From NCBI GenBank assembly GCA_964624145.1, contig CAZUXT010000031.1, forward strand, positions 1 to 39,346: a stretch of DNA of 39,346 bases, read 5' to 3'. Origin of the DNA: WJMT01 sp964624145. GTDB taxonomy: Bacteria > Acidobacteriota > Aminicenantia > Aminicenantales > Aminicenantaceae. Within the stretch, counting starts at the first letter, position 1. Every line of letters starts with the position of its first letter. The notes beneath the pieces are model-generated. The model searched no databases. It saw only the letters and a list, made by a program, of their open reading frames with translations, and had not been told where the DNA came from. The position numbers and the translations under genes are program-made. Below, in pieces: positions 9,148 through 16,976 of this stretch.

Positions 9148-9876
9148 ATGAAAAAAGGCATCCGGAAGATCTATCAGGAAGTGGCTCCCACTTATGAGCT
9201 CATCAACCACATGCTCACGTTTGGCATGGATATTTTGTGGAGAAAGCGCACAGCCCGAAAAGCAGCGGATATAAACAGGGACAGGGCCCCCACATTCCGG
9301 CCTTTCCTTATACTGGATGTGTGCAGCGGCACAGGGGAAATGGCCCGGGACCTGGCTCTCCGCATGGACGTAAGAACCGCGCGCAGAGCCGAAATCTATG
9401 CGGCAGACGGAAGCCCGTCCATGATTTACAGGGCCAAAAACAAAAAACATCTCCGCACAGTCAGATTCACCCTTGCGGACGCAGGAAATCTTCCGTTTCC
9501 GGACCGCACCTTTGACCTCATCACCATCTCTTTTTCCGCCCGGAATCTCAATCCCAATCCGCAGTCCATGCTGTTCTATCTAAGGGAATTTCTCCGCGTC
9601 CTCAAACCGGGCGGCACTTTCCTGAATCTGGAAACCAGCCAGCCCCCTCTGCCCATCATCAAAGCGTTTTATCATATCTATATCCGTTCCGTGGTCAAAC
9701 CGGTGGGGTATTTCATTTCCGGGTCAAAAGCCGGGTACAATTACCTCTCTTACACCATGCCCCGGTTTTATGATGCCCCGGAATTTTCTTCTCTCTGCCG
9801 CAAAGCCGGGTTTTACTCTGTCCGGCACCACCTGCTGTTTTTAGGAGCAGCGGCCATCCACACCGCACAAAAATAA
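9148..9876 (+). CDS. menG: Demethylmenaquinone/ubiquinone methyltransferase (MenG/UbiE family)
   Basis: 242 residues, close to the family norm. It catalyses SAM-dependent C-methylation of the quinone ring, the last step of menaquinone synthesis (or the equivalent ubiquinone step). Family landmarks in order are 'VAPTYELINHMLTFGMDILW' at residues 12-31, the SAM loop 'ILDVCSGTGEMA' near 54-65, 'DAGNLPFPDRTFDLIT' near 111-126, 'ARNLNPNPQSML', 'FLRVLKPGGTFLNLE', and 'ISGSKAGYNYL' with the conserved Gly/Tyr. AAGGAA precedes the ATG. It has its own promoter and no other quinone gene is adjacent. Menaquinone as substrate is inferred from the likely lineage. Confidence 0.87.
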   Translation: MKKGIRKIYQEVAPTYELINHMLTFGMDILWRKRTARKAADINRDRAPTFRPFLILDVCSGTGEMARDLALRMDVRTARRAEIYAADGSPSMIYRAKNKKHLRTVRFTLADAGNLPFPDRTFDLITISFSARNLNPNPQSMLFYLREFLRVLKPGGTFLNLETSQPPLPIIKAFYHIYIRSVVKPVGYFISGSKAGYNYLSYTMPRFYDAPEFSSLCRKAGFYSVRHHLLFLGAAAIHTAQK

Positions 9877-9956
9877 GTTCCTCTGAAATCCACTTTGATA
9901 TAGTAAATCTTGTTCCGGTCCGCTTCTCCATGGCTTTTCTCACTATTTTCCGATTA

Positions 9957-9985
9957 TTGTTTTTTCCATTTTTCGCTGTTAGAAT
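9957..9985 (+). promoter_or_regulatory. Candidate promoter of the two-gene unit at 10.0-11.5 kb
   Basis: TTGTTT at 9957-9962, a 17-bp spacer and TAGAAT at 9980-9985. Transcription would start about 30 bases before the ATG at 10022. The -35 box is weak. Confidence 0.45.
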
Positions 9986-10021
9986 AGAAGCAGCAAAATC
10001 ACGGTTTTTAGGAGGGTTATG

Positions 10022-10618
10022 ATGTCGGATCTTACGATCCCCGTGCTGATCGACAATATAAAACGCCTTAAAGATTTTCAGAGAACCAGGTGCACGTATT
10101 TCCGCATCGAGTTTTCCGAAAGGCCTTTCACCGGAACGTTCCCTGTCTCTTCTTCTGAGAAGTTCAGAGCCGAAGCGTGGGGAAATTGGGCCGTGCTCAC
10201 CGGCCCTCCCATGCGATCAGGTGAAAAAGACCTTTTTCTCTCATCCGATTCTATAGAACGCACACTCATGAAGATCGAAGACGATAAAGAACTTTTCTTG
10301 GACCTCGGGTACATATGGATTCCCAATCAGGTCCTTGGTGTTAAGGAAGAAGGCAAGGCTGTCACTGATATCAGAACAGGGGATGTCTTTCGGATCTCCA
10401 CTTCCTTTTTTCAGAAGTGTTATTTTTTCGTGGCGGAAACAATACCGGAAAAAGAATGGCTGGAATACTGTTTGTCCTCCCCGGAGGAAATTCACCCCTC
10501 ACCGGATGAAACCAAAGCTTTCAGAGAGTGGCGGAGGATGCAGATACAACGTTCTTATGACCGGTATCACCAAAAGTCAAACAAGAGACACCAGACACCC
10601 AAAAGGGGGGAGAAATGA
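10022..10618 (+). CDS. Unrecognised protein paired with MBL hydrolase
   Basis: ATGs occur at 10019 and 10022. AGGAGG at 10010-10015 favours 10022 (spacing six). The 198-residue product is soluble with no signal peptide or membrane segment. The N-terminal half is beta-rich ('CTYFRIEFSERPFTGTFPV', 'AEAWGNWAVLTGPP'). The middle has 'ELFLDLGYIWIPNQVLGVKE'. The C-terminal 40 residues are a charged helix with many Arg, Lys and Gln ('RRMQIQRSYDRYHQKSNKR'), which could bind nucleic acid or a partner. I do not recognise the family. Its stop overlaps the next start by four bases (ATGA), so translation is coupled and the two products very likely act together. Confidence 0.75.
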   Translation: MSDLTIPVLIDNIKRLKDFQRTRCTYFRIEFSERPFTGTFPVSSSEKFRAEAWGNWAVLTGPPMRSGEKDLFLSSDSIERTLMKIEDDKELFLDLGYIWIPNQVLGVKEEGKAVTDIRTGDVFRISTSFFQKCYFFVAETIPEKEWLEYCLSSPEEIHPSPDETKAFREWRRMQIQRSYDRYHQKSNKRHQTPKRGEK

Positions 10619-11487
10619 AATACCTAAGCGTCACGCTCATTGATGTGGGCTGGGGGGATTCCATCCTCTGTGAAGCTTCCGATGTAGATGCCGGAGGGCA
10701 GAGGCCGCGTTTTATGCTCATCGACTCGAACGACAATGCGGAAAGGGATTACTGGCCCTCATGGAATTTTTTGCGCAAACATTTCGGACTGCGAGAGAAC
10801 GAGTTCACTGTCACAAAGCCCTTTTTTGATGCGGTCATCCTCTCCCATGACCATTCAGACCACGGTTCCGGCTTGAAGCGCATCATGAAAAAGTACGGAA
10901 CAAAGATCTTCTGGTATCCCAAGGTGGTAAAAGACGAGAGCGTGGTGGTGACGAGCCTGCAGAACTATGCAAACCATCCCAGGGTTCAAATCAAAAACCA
11001 CGCCCTGGACTACAATAAGCCGAACATCGGCAGTCTCGGTGATGCGGCCACGAAAGTGCTGTGGCCGCCCCCTGACACCATTGACCCGAATCCGAACAAC
11101 AACTCCATAGTGCTCACTCTGACGCTGGATGGAGTGTCCTTTCTTCTGACAGGGGATGCCGAAGGAAAGGTATGGCAAAAGATAGCCGGCCAGATCCCGT
11201 CAAACACCCAGGTGATCAAAGTGCCCCACCACGGATCGCGAAACGGCACCATCTATAACAAAGGGACTCCCTGGATCCAAAGGGTAAAGAACTTCCCTGT
11301 AAAGCCCCATCTGGGTATTAGCTGTCATCCCAACTTCCCGAACCGCTTCGACTTTCCGCATGACGATGTCCTCAAGGCTTTCAAACAGGATGCCTTTTCC
11401 TTTTACCGCACGGATACGGACTTTCACATCACCTGCATAAAGAGGGAAGGGCAGCCTGTAAAGATCCGCTATTCTCACGAAGCCTAA
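10615..11487 (+). CDS. ComEC-like metallo-beta-lactamase-fold hydrolase
   Basis: 290 residues, stand-alone and cytosolic. The metal-binding motif is H78-x-H80-x-D82-H83 ('SHDHSDHGSG'). Further family landmarks are 'LLTGDAEG' (metal-bridging Asp), 'VIKVPHHGSRNGT' (late His) and 'PHLGISCHPNFPNRFDFPHD'. The same set marks the C-terminal MBL domain of ComEC/Rec2 and soluble relatives, which are likely nucleases or phosphodiesterases. Unlike ComEC there are no membrane helices and no OB fold. The 'IDVGWGDSILCE' N-terminus is the canonical first strand of this subfamily. It is translationally coupled to the unrecognised upstream protein. Relatives of this hydrolase are often found in two- or three-gene cassettes, some linked to phage defence; here that is only inference. 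Confidence 0.85.
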   Translation: MKYLSVTLIDVGWGDSILCEASDVDAGGQRPRFMLIDSNDNAERDYWPSWNFLRKHFGLRENEFTVTKPFFDAVILSHDHSDHGSGLKRIMKKYGTKIFWYPKVVKDESVVVTSLQNYANHPRVQIKNHALDYNKPNIGSLGDAATKVLWPPPDTIDPNPNNNSIVLTLTLDGVSFLLTGDAEGKVWQKIAGQIPSNTQVIKVPHHGSRNGTIYNKGTPWIQRVKNFPVKPHLGISCHPNFPNRFDFPHDDVLKAFKQDAFSFYRTDTDFHITCIKREGQPVKIRYSHEA

Positions 11488-11580
11488 GCAAAGCCATCTC
11501 ATCCTTTCATTGTTTTTCCCGGGCTGAATGAGAAGTCCCTTTTCTTTCTTATCCGTTACTTTATGCTGCCTCTGAAGATA

Positions 11581-14500
11581 TCACTGGCTCTTTAATCCGG
11601 CCAGTCTCTTCCTGGCATCCTCGACCTCAGCGAAACCAGGATCTGCATCCTTCCACAGATCAAGAAATCTCTCATAATGCGTCATAGCTTCGTTCTTTTG
11701 CCCCTCCGCCTCATAAATTCTTCCCAGCCAGTAAAGACTTTGCGCATAAATGTCCCCTGTATAGAGCTTGCCCATGGCAAAGGTAAGTATCTTTTCAAGC
11801 TCCTCCCGGGCTCTTTCCATCTTACCTGACTCATAATAAGCTGAGGCTAAAGGCTCGGCAAAAACAGCCTGGTCATTGGTAAACGGAGTTATTCCATGCT
11901 CATAAGGAAGCAAAGAAATGGCTTGAGTGAAATAGTCTATGGCTTTGTCATAATTTTTTCTCTTGAGCTCAATGAGCCCCAGGAGGTGATGGGCGTATCG
12001 GATGTCTTTTTTATTGGCGCCTTTATCCACTAATCCCTCAATGTCAGCAGCTGCTTTCCGGGCATCTTCGATCGAATCCATGTTCAGAAAAGCCCTCCCC
12101 TTATAATAAAGCGCGCGTCTCTGCCATTTCAATGTATCACCTGAGCCCGGAGCGATGCTCCACACAGAATCGCAGTCCTTTAAAGCGTCTTCGGGCCGTC
12201 CGGATTTAAGATAGTTGTACGCCCTCCATATATAAAAACAGGTTGCCCACCAGTTATCTCCGAGCTTCTCAGCCAGTTCCAATCCCTTTTTATAATGCTC
12301 TCTTCCTTTTTCAAATTCCCCACGCAGTAGGTAGGAAGAGCCCAGAACAATTCTGGTATACAGATGACACCCCAGTTCCTTACTCTCAAGAACAGAGAAA
12401 TAATCCTCCTCTGCCTTGTCAAATTCTTCTTTGCCGACGTAGGAATTCCCTTTATAAACAGGAATCCAAATATTTTCAGGATTAAGGGATTGGCCTTTAT
12501 TCGCTTCGGCCAGGGCGCGGTCATAATCTCTTTGGAGAAAATAGTCCCAAGATAATTCAAGCCGGATCACATCACTGTCATGAATATCCCGAATATATCC
12601 CTCAAGAACTTTTGTGGCGGTTTCATACTTTCCTTGAGCTCTATAAGGCTCTGCAATATTGATGTAAGGGAAAACGGATTCATCCTTACCTTTAATCTGG
12701 ACATTGAAACACTTTATGGCTTGATCCCACTGCTCTGTATCAATGTAGAGAACGCCCAGGTTTGTGTAGGCAATAGTATCGTTTGGATAAAGATCGAGAA
12801 GCTTTTCATAAGCTTCAATAGCTTTGTCATAGGTTCTTTCTGAGTATCTGTAAAATTCTGCCTCTATGAGAAAACTCTCTCTGTCAGACAATCTGTCTTT
12901 GAGCTCAAAAGCTTTCTGGAGATATGTGTCCTTTTCAGAAAATAAGGCCAGGTTGTTGTAGGCCATGGCCATGCTTCTGTACGCCATGGCAAATTCAGGG
13001 TCTATGTCGAGGGCTTTTTCCATACATTGAATGCCTTTCCGGTATTCCCCCTTATGATGGAATTCCCTTCCCTCCACGTAATATTTATAAGCTTGAGGAG
13101 AGCTGGTAGTGATCTTTTCGAGCTCCTTGTCAATGTCTTGAGAGATATCTTCTTCGGAGAGTTTAAGGTCAGCTTTGATTCTTTTTGTGAGCTCATCCAC
13201 CATGGAGAACACAGACTGTTCGCCTTTCCCCTCCACCCGGTCCGAACCTATGATATTGCCTGTACTCATCTCCTGCAGTGTGTATTCGATCCGAAATATA
13301 TCACCGGCTTTGGATAAGCCTCCCAGCAGAATGTGGTTTGCTTCTCCCTCTGTGGCGACTTTCATCAGATCCTCTGAAGCATAGCTCTTTGCCTCAAGAA
13401 GATCGAATTTTTTTAAAAGACTGTACAATTTGTCTCCGCTCAGCACATTTATATACTTTGACTGGGATAGGTCGGTGATGATGGAATCCGAAAGAGCGCT
13501 TCTCCATATATCATAACCTTCATCTCCGGTGTTGTTTTTAAAATACATCACAGCAACAGATGGTTTGCCTGAAGTGGCTGGAGGAACAGCTCCTTTGTGG
13601 GAAAGAATCCGCCATAGGACCACAGCCGCAATGATGAGAGCTGCCGCGACCAATATGGGGATAAAGAGCTTTTTGAGACTGAATTGGACTGTGATTTCCC
13701 TTGAAGTGAGAGGCTTTTTTTGGGGAGCTGTTCGTTCTGTGGTTGGAATGCCCTCTTCTATCCTGGAGAGCTCAGAACGAACTTCTCCGGCATCCTGGTA
13801 CCGGTTTTCCTTGCCTTTTTCCAAACACTTGAGAATAAGGCGGTCGAGGTCATCAGAGATCTGAGGATTTGTTTCCTTTGGGTCTTTGGGAGCCTCACTT
13901 TTATGTTTGACTCCCACGGCAAAAGGAGTGTCTCCCTCAAAAGGAAGTTGACCTGTAACCATCTCATAAAGGATAATGCCCAGCGAATAGATGTCCGAAC
14001 GCTGATCTGTTTCTTTAGCTTCTACCTGTTCCGGACTCATATACTCGGGTGTTCCGATTATGACACCTTCACCTGTTATCCCCTTCGTTTCAAGGGAGTG
14101 GGCAATCCCGAAATCCATGATCCGGACGTTTCCGTCTTTATCGATCATGATGTTGTTGGACTTCAAATCCCGGTGTACCACTCCCAATTTGTGGGCTTCT
14201 GCCAGTCCCTCACAGATCTGCTTGCCTATAGAGATGGCTTTGCCCACTGTGAGCTGGCCTGACTGCCGGATAAAGCTTTTAAGGTCTTGGCCGGGGATGT
14301 ATTCCATAGTGATGTAGTAGCTGGCTTTTTCTCTTCCCAGGTCAAACATGCCGCAGATGTTTTTGTGCCTGATTTTACGGGCGGTAGTCAGTTCATTCCG
14401 GAAGCGTTCGACTGTTTTTTTGTCCGAGGCGATCTCTGGTTTAATGAGTTTGAGCGCGATTTTTTCCCCGGTCTCTTTGTCCAGGACTTTATAGACCCGT

Positions 14501-14700
14501 CCCATCCCTCCTTTGCCCAGCTCTTCAATGATCTGGTAGCGGCCCGCAAAGGTGGAACCCGTAGTCAGTTCTTCTTTTGCCGTTTCTATGGTTTTGGTGT
14601 GGGCTGAAGCATCAACCTGGGGCAGAGGAGTTCCGCAGTCTTTGCAGAATCGAGAATCCTCAGGATTTTCGGTCTGGCAATTCGGGCATTTGACAGCCAA
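11581..14700 (-). CDS. Zinc-ribbon Ser/Thr protein kinase, transmembrane, with FlgO/TolB-like domain and TPR tail
   Basis: The start is placed at TTG 14700 (1039 residues). AGGGG at 14706-14710 sits five bases upstream, the N-terminus becomes 'MAVKCPNCQTENPEDSRFC' as in related kinases, and the promoter below would start transcription after the further upstream TTG at 14727. In 14700 numbering: zinc ribbon Cys 5/8/19/22; Hanks-type kinase about 55-315 with 'GKGGMG' loop, Lys84, catalytic 'HRDLKSNN' (Asp178), DFG Asp196 and 'GTPEYMSPEQ'; a membrane helix about 345-364; a FlgO/TolB-like domain about 380-500 ('VAVMYFKNNTGDEGYD'); then about ten TPRs to the C-terminus. The kinase is cytosolic and the TPR part is periplasmic. 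The substrate is unknown. It stands alone, convergent with the MBL gene. Confidence 0.92.
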   Translation of the reverse strand: MAVKCPNCQTENPEDSRFCKDCGTPLPQVDASAHTKTIETAKEELTTGSTFAGRYQIIEELGKGGMGRVYKVLDKETGEKIALKLIKPEIASDKKTVERFRNELTTARKIRHKNICGMFDLGREKASYYITMEYIPGQDLKSFIRQSGQLTVGKAISIGKQICEGLAEAHKLGVVHRDLKSNNIMIDKDGNVRIMDFGIAHSLETKGITGEGVIIGTPEYMSPEQVEAKETDQRSDIYSLGIILYEMVTGQLPFEGDTPFAVGVKHKSEAPKDPKETNPQISDDLDRLILKCLEKGKENRYQDAGEVRSELSRIEEGIPTTERTAPQKKPLTSREITVQFSLKKLFIPILVAAALIIAAVVLWRILSHKGAVPPATSGKPSVAVMYFKNNTGDEGYDIWRSALSDSIITDLSQSKYINVLSGDKLYSLLKKFDLLEAKSYASEDLMKVATEGEANHILLGGLSKAGDIFRIEYTLQEMSTGNIIGSDRVEGKGEQSVFSMVDELTKRIKADLKLSEEDISQDIDKELEKITTSSPQAYKYYVEGREFHHKGEYRKGIQCMEKALDIDPEFAMAYRSMAMAYNNLALFSEKDTYLQKAFELKDRLSDRESFLIEAEFYRYSERTYDKAIEAYEKLLDLYPNDTIAYTNLGVLYIDTEQWDQAIKCFNVQIKGKDESVFPYINIAEPYRAQGKYETATKVLEGYIRDIHDSDVIRLELSWDYFLQRDYDRALAEANKGQSLNPENIWIPVYKGNSYVGKEEFDKAEEDYFSVLESKELGCHLYTRIVLGSSYLLRGEFEKGREHYKKGLELAEKLGDNWWATCFYIWRAYNYLKSGRPEDALKDCDSVWSIAPGSGDTLKWQRRALYYKGRAFLNMDSIEDARKAAADIEGLVDKGANKKDIRYAHHLLGLIELKRKNYDKAIDYFTQAISLLPYEHGITPFTNDQAVFAEPLASAYYESGKMERAREELEKILTFAMGKLYTGDIYAQSLYWLGRIYEAEGQKNEAMTHYERFLDLWKDADPGFAEVEDARKRLAGLKSQ

Positions 14701-14727
14701 CTTTTCCCCTATTCTTTGTTTGAACAA

Positions 14728-14756
14728 AAAATATCAGGGAATCTGGGAAAAGTCAA
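14728..14756 (-). promoter_or_regulatory. Sigma70-type promoter of the kinase gene
   Basis: On the minus strand TTGACT (14756-14751), a 17-bp spacer and TATTTT (14733-14728). A start near 14721 gives a short leader to the TTG at 14700 and rules out the TTG at 14727. Confidence 0.6.
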
Positions 14757-14888
14757 TTGAAAAAAGCGGGGATACGTGCTCGCTCTCTGTCCCTTCTTCT
14801 CTGTGTTTGTAACCAAAATGATTTTGTTACGTTTATATTAAAAAAAGATCCTATGAATAAAAAAAGGGCCTTTCAAATTGAAAGGGCG

Positions 14889-15050
14889 GTGAACCAATGG
14901 CTTCAGAATTTCGCCTTCCGTGCGGATATCAGCTTCTGGATTTTTGCGTTTTCAGCCTGTCTGGCGTTTACGGTGGCTCTTCTTATTGTCAGCTTTCAGT
15001 CCCTGAAAGCGGCGCTGGCAGATCCTGTTGACAGCCTGCGCTACGAGTAA
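14889..15050 (+). pseudogene. C-terminal remnant of a MacB/FtsX-type ABC permease
   Basis: The last ~50 codons read 'NQWLQNFAFRADISFWIFAF' followed by one hydrophobic helix and 'SLKAALADPVDSLRYE'. This is the standard last transmembrane helix and tail of MacB-like permeases, proteins of 400-800 residues. Everything upstream is missing. An ATG at 14853 opens a 65-codon frame, but its first dozen codons do not match the family. A 'cagggacactttacc' repeat-like tail follows at 15055. It is a relic left by deletion or insertion, probably untranslated. Confidence 0.8.
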
Positions 15051-15118
15051 AAAACAGGGACACTTTACCTATTTACCCTATTTTTTTTGCCCATTAATCG
15101 AATCTATTCAGGCCTTCA

Positions 15119-15148
15119 TTGACAAAACCAGACCATATCTGGTATGAA
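15119..15148 (+). promoter_or_regulatory. Promoter with an inverted repeat in the spacer
   Basis: Perfect TTGACA at 15119-15124, an 18-bp spacer and TATGAA at 15143-15148. ACCAGA-5-TCTGGT (15127-15143) fills the spacer, a position where a regulator would block or remodel the promoter. It would drive the exported protein at 15192. Confidence 0.5.
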
Positions 15149-15191
15149 TGAAGAGCAGGATGTAAAAAAGGGATAGACAGGAGAATATAAA

Positions 15192-16136
15192 ATGAAAACA
15201 TCCGCAAAGATGGGCCTGATTTTGGTCTGTTTGATTTTTTGTGTATCCACAGGATTTATATCAAGCAGTGACTCGGATATGCAGGATGCGATACTTGTGG
15301 TCACACTGAGCTACACCCATCCCCAAACTGGAGAAAAAGTCACATTCAAGACTGATTCCCAACAAACAAACGGCGCCGAATGGCCTGGCTCTGCAAAGAA
15401 TTGGAGTGTGCCCCCCGGAGTTGAACTCACTATAGATATGGAGTACCAAAACTTAGGGGATAATCCCAGCAGCGATGGGTTCAGTGTTGACTTATGGTTT
15501 GACTGGAATAAAAATCAGTACCCGCCTGATACCGAAGACGCGGATTATGTGTGCTTAGAAGAGGACCCAGGGGATTGTCGCCGATTCACAAAAACCATCA
15601 CCATCGAACCGGACTTTCCCGGAAAGGACGGGACAGGCATCTACAATATCGCGGCATGGGTGGATCGGTTCGATACTCAAACAGAAGTGTCCGAGGATAA
15701 CAATTTCGTGGGGCCGATTCAAATCAAACCACTCCTTACTGTTATGAAGAAATCCGCAACGCTCAAAATAAGAAAAATCAAGCCTGTAAAGCCTGTTAAA
15801 AAGCTCCCCCTTCTCAAGCAGCTCATCAAACCAGAATTTCAGACCTTTCACTTCCAGCTCCAATCCTCTAAGGCCAAACAGAGCTTTTCGTTCGCACCCA
15901 ACCAGCCTGCCAATGTCCACATCAAAATCGAATGGAGAAATGGGAATGTCCCAATCCAGGCCATCCTCAGGGATGAGACCCATGCCCGCATTTTGGACCG
16001 CACAAAGGGTAGTGCACCGCTCGATCTTCATTTCAAGCAGTTGAAAAAAAGCGGGATTGAAAAAATGTCGGTCCTGGTAAGCTCCAACAGCCCCGGCATC
16101 ACAGCCGGCCGGATCATTGTCCGTTATTTGAAGTAA
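15192..16136 (+). CDS. Exported CARDB-like beta-sandwich protein
   Basis: 314 residues; AGGAGA precedes the ATG. Residues 1-24 form a signal peptide ('MGLILVCLIFCVSTGFISSS'). Residues about 35-180 have the CARDB/Ig-like pattern 'LTIDMEYQNLGDNPSSDGF', 'VDLWFDWNKNQYPPDTEDAD' and 'AAWVDRFDTQTEVSEDNNF', with the D/N-rich loops and the closing 'VSEDNN' typical of such adhesion modules. A Lys/Pro-rich linker ('IRKIKPVKPVKKLP') joins it to a second beta domain of about 110 residues. Two Cys (in 'YVCLEEDPGDCRR') may pair. No anchor is seen, so it is periplasmic or secreted. A precise role cannot be given. Confidence 0.7.
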   Translation: MKTSAKMGLILVCLIFCVSTGFISSSDSDMQDAILVVTLSYTHPQTGEKVTFKTDSQQTNGAEWPGSAKNWSVPPGVELTIDMEYQNLGDNPSSDGFSVDLWFDWNKNQYPPDTEDADYVCLEEDPGDCRRFTKTITIEPDFPGKDGTGIYNIAAWVDRFDTQTEVSEDNNFVGPIQIKPLLTVMKKSATLKIRKIKPVKPVKKLPLLKQLIKPEFQTFHFQLQSSKAKQSFSFAPNQPANVHIKIEWRNGNVPIQAILRDETHARILDRTKGSAPLDLHFKQLKKSGIEKMSVLVSSNSPGITAGRIIVRYLK

Positions 16137-16231
16137 AAAGCAACTCGCAAATTTTGGCTATTTATTTTAATTTAAACTACTTCGGCCAGCCAAGCTGCCA
16201 ATCACATATGATTAACCAAAAGGAGGGAAAA

Positions 16232-16555
16232 ATGGATGTATGGACAGTTATAGGATACCTTTTACTGGGTGGCCTGCTCGGCGCTGTGGGCCAGTGCCTC
16301 AGAGTGGTCGTAGGTCTTAAAAAGAAACATGACGAAGCCGTCCAAAAGGGAAAACCCCTTAAAGAGCTTTTTGACAAAACAAAAATGTTGACCAGCTTTC
16401 TCATCGCTTTTATTGTGGGGATAGCAGCCGGGGTGCTGGGCATTGTCAATTTCATGGGACAGGCGATCACCAGTCAATTCATACTGACTCTGATCGGCAT
16501 CGGGTATATGGGAACGGATTTTATAGAGGGCCTCCTCATCAAAAAAATCTATTAA
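16232..16555 (+). CDS. Small membrane protein with three helices
   Basis: AGGAGG at 16221-16226 fixes the ATG at 16232; an in-frame ATG at 16154 lies further upstream without a ribosome site. 107 residues: helix at 5-25 ('VIGYLLLGGLLGAVGQCL'), a charged cytosolic loop ('GLKKKHDEAVQKGKPLKELF'), helix at about 52-72 ('LIAFIVGIAAGVLGIVNF') and a third at about 78-98. Gly-rich helices with small residues resemble small prophage-type or uncharacterised envelope proteins. No catalytic motif. It is convergent with the sigma-factor operon, 20 bp away. Confidence 0.65.
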   Translation: MDVWTVIGYLLLGGLLGAVGQCLRVVVGLKKKHDEAVQKGKPLKELFDKTKMLTSFLIAFIVGIAAGVLGIVNFMGQAITSQFILTLIGIGYMGTDFIEGLLIKKIY

Positions 16556-16575
16556 AAGACCCCTGAAGTCTTCTC

Positions 16576-16956
16576 TTAAGCTGCCTTTTTATTTCCCAGT
16601 AAATAGTGATTAACAACAAACATGGCGCCTATTAAAAAGGGTATTCCAATCATGATGAGGGTGGGATACGCAATCCCTCCGTGACCGGCAATAATAAGAT
16701 AAGTCGTAAATCCAACGATGCCCAGCATTAAAAGCATACCGCCTATATGTTCCCGTTTCCAGGCGATGATCAGAATAATAATCATTGCAAATACAGGTAT
16801 GTTACCCATTAAAAGTGCTGCAAGGATATTCCAAAAGCCCTTTTCATACTGAAATGCCTCTATCGAAAACAGCGCCCAGAAAAGAATCAGCAGGATTAGT
16901 AGAATGCGTAAGATCCACGTAAGGTATCGGCTGCCTTTGTTAGTTGATTTTTTCAT
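16576..16956 (-). CDS. Four-helix integral membrane protein, last gene of the sigma operon
   Basis: 126 residues with AAGGAGG just upstream. Four hydrophobic segments: about 12-30 ('LRILLILLILFWALFSIEAF'), 38-62, 70-88 and 95-115, with a basic C-terminus (NKKAA). The pattern is that of small DUF-type membrane proteins; I recognise no family. It begins 20 bp after the signal peptidase gene on the same strand and is probably co-transcribed with it, the anti-sigma and the sigma factor. Confidence 0.65.
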   Translation of the reverse strand: MKKSTNKGSRYLTWILRILLILLILFWALFSIEAFQYEKGFWNILAALLMGNIPVFAMIIILIIAWKREHIGGMLLMLGIVGFTTYLIIAGHGGIAYPTLIMIGIPFLIGAMFVVNHYLLGNKKAA

Positions 16957-16976
16957 GATAACCTCCTTTTAATATA

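Noticed and set aside
9148..11487. Treating menG/ubiE as part of the 10.0-11.5 kb unit
   Set aside because: There is a 145-bp gap with its own promoter-like boxes and no functional link.
13720..14262. Long plus-strand open frame of 180 codons inside the kinase gene
   Set aside because: It is antisense to the kinase domain, lacks a ribosome site and any family resemblance, and the kinase frame is clearly real.
14757..14888. Upstream extension of the permease fragment as a small gene with an ATG at 14757 or 14853
   Set aside because: These codons do not match the permease family and no ribosome site is seen. Only the last ~50 codons are recognisable, so a relic is the better reading.
16550..16580. 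Bidirectional terminator between the small membrane protein and the sigma operon
   Set aside because: AAGAC...GTCTT forms only a five-base stem without a clear T-run, too weak to call.
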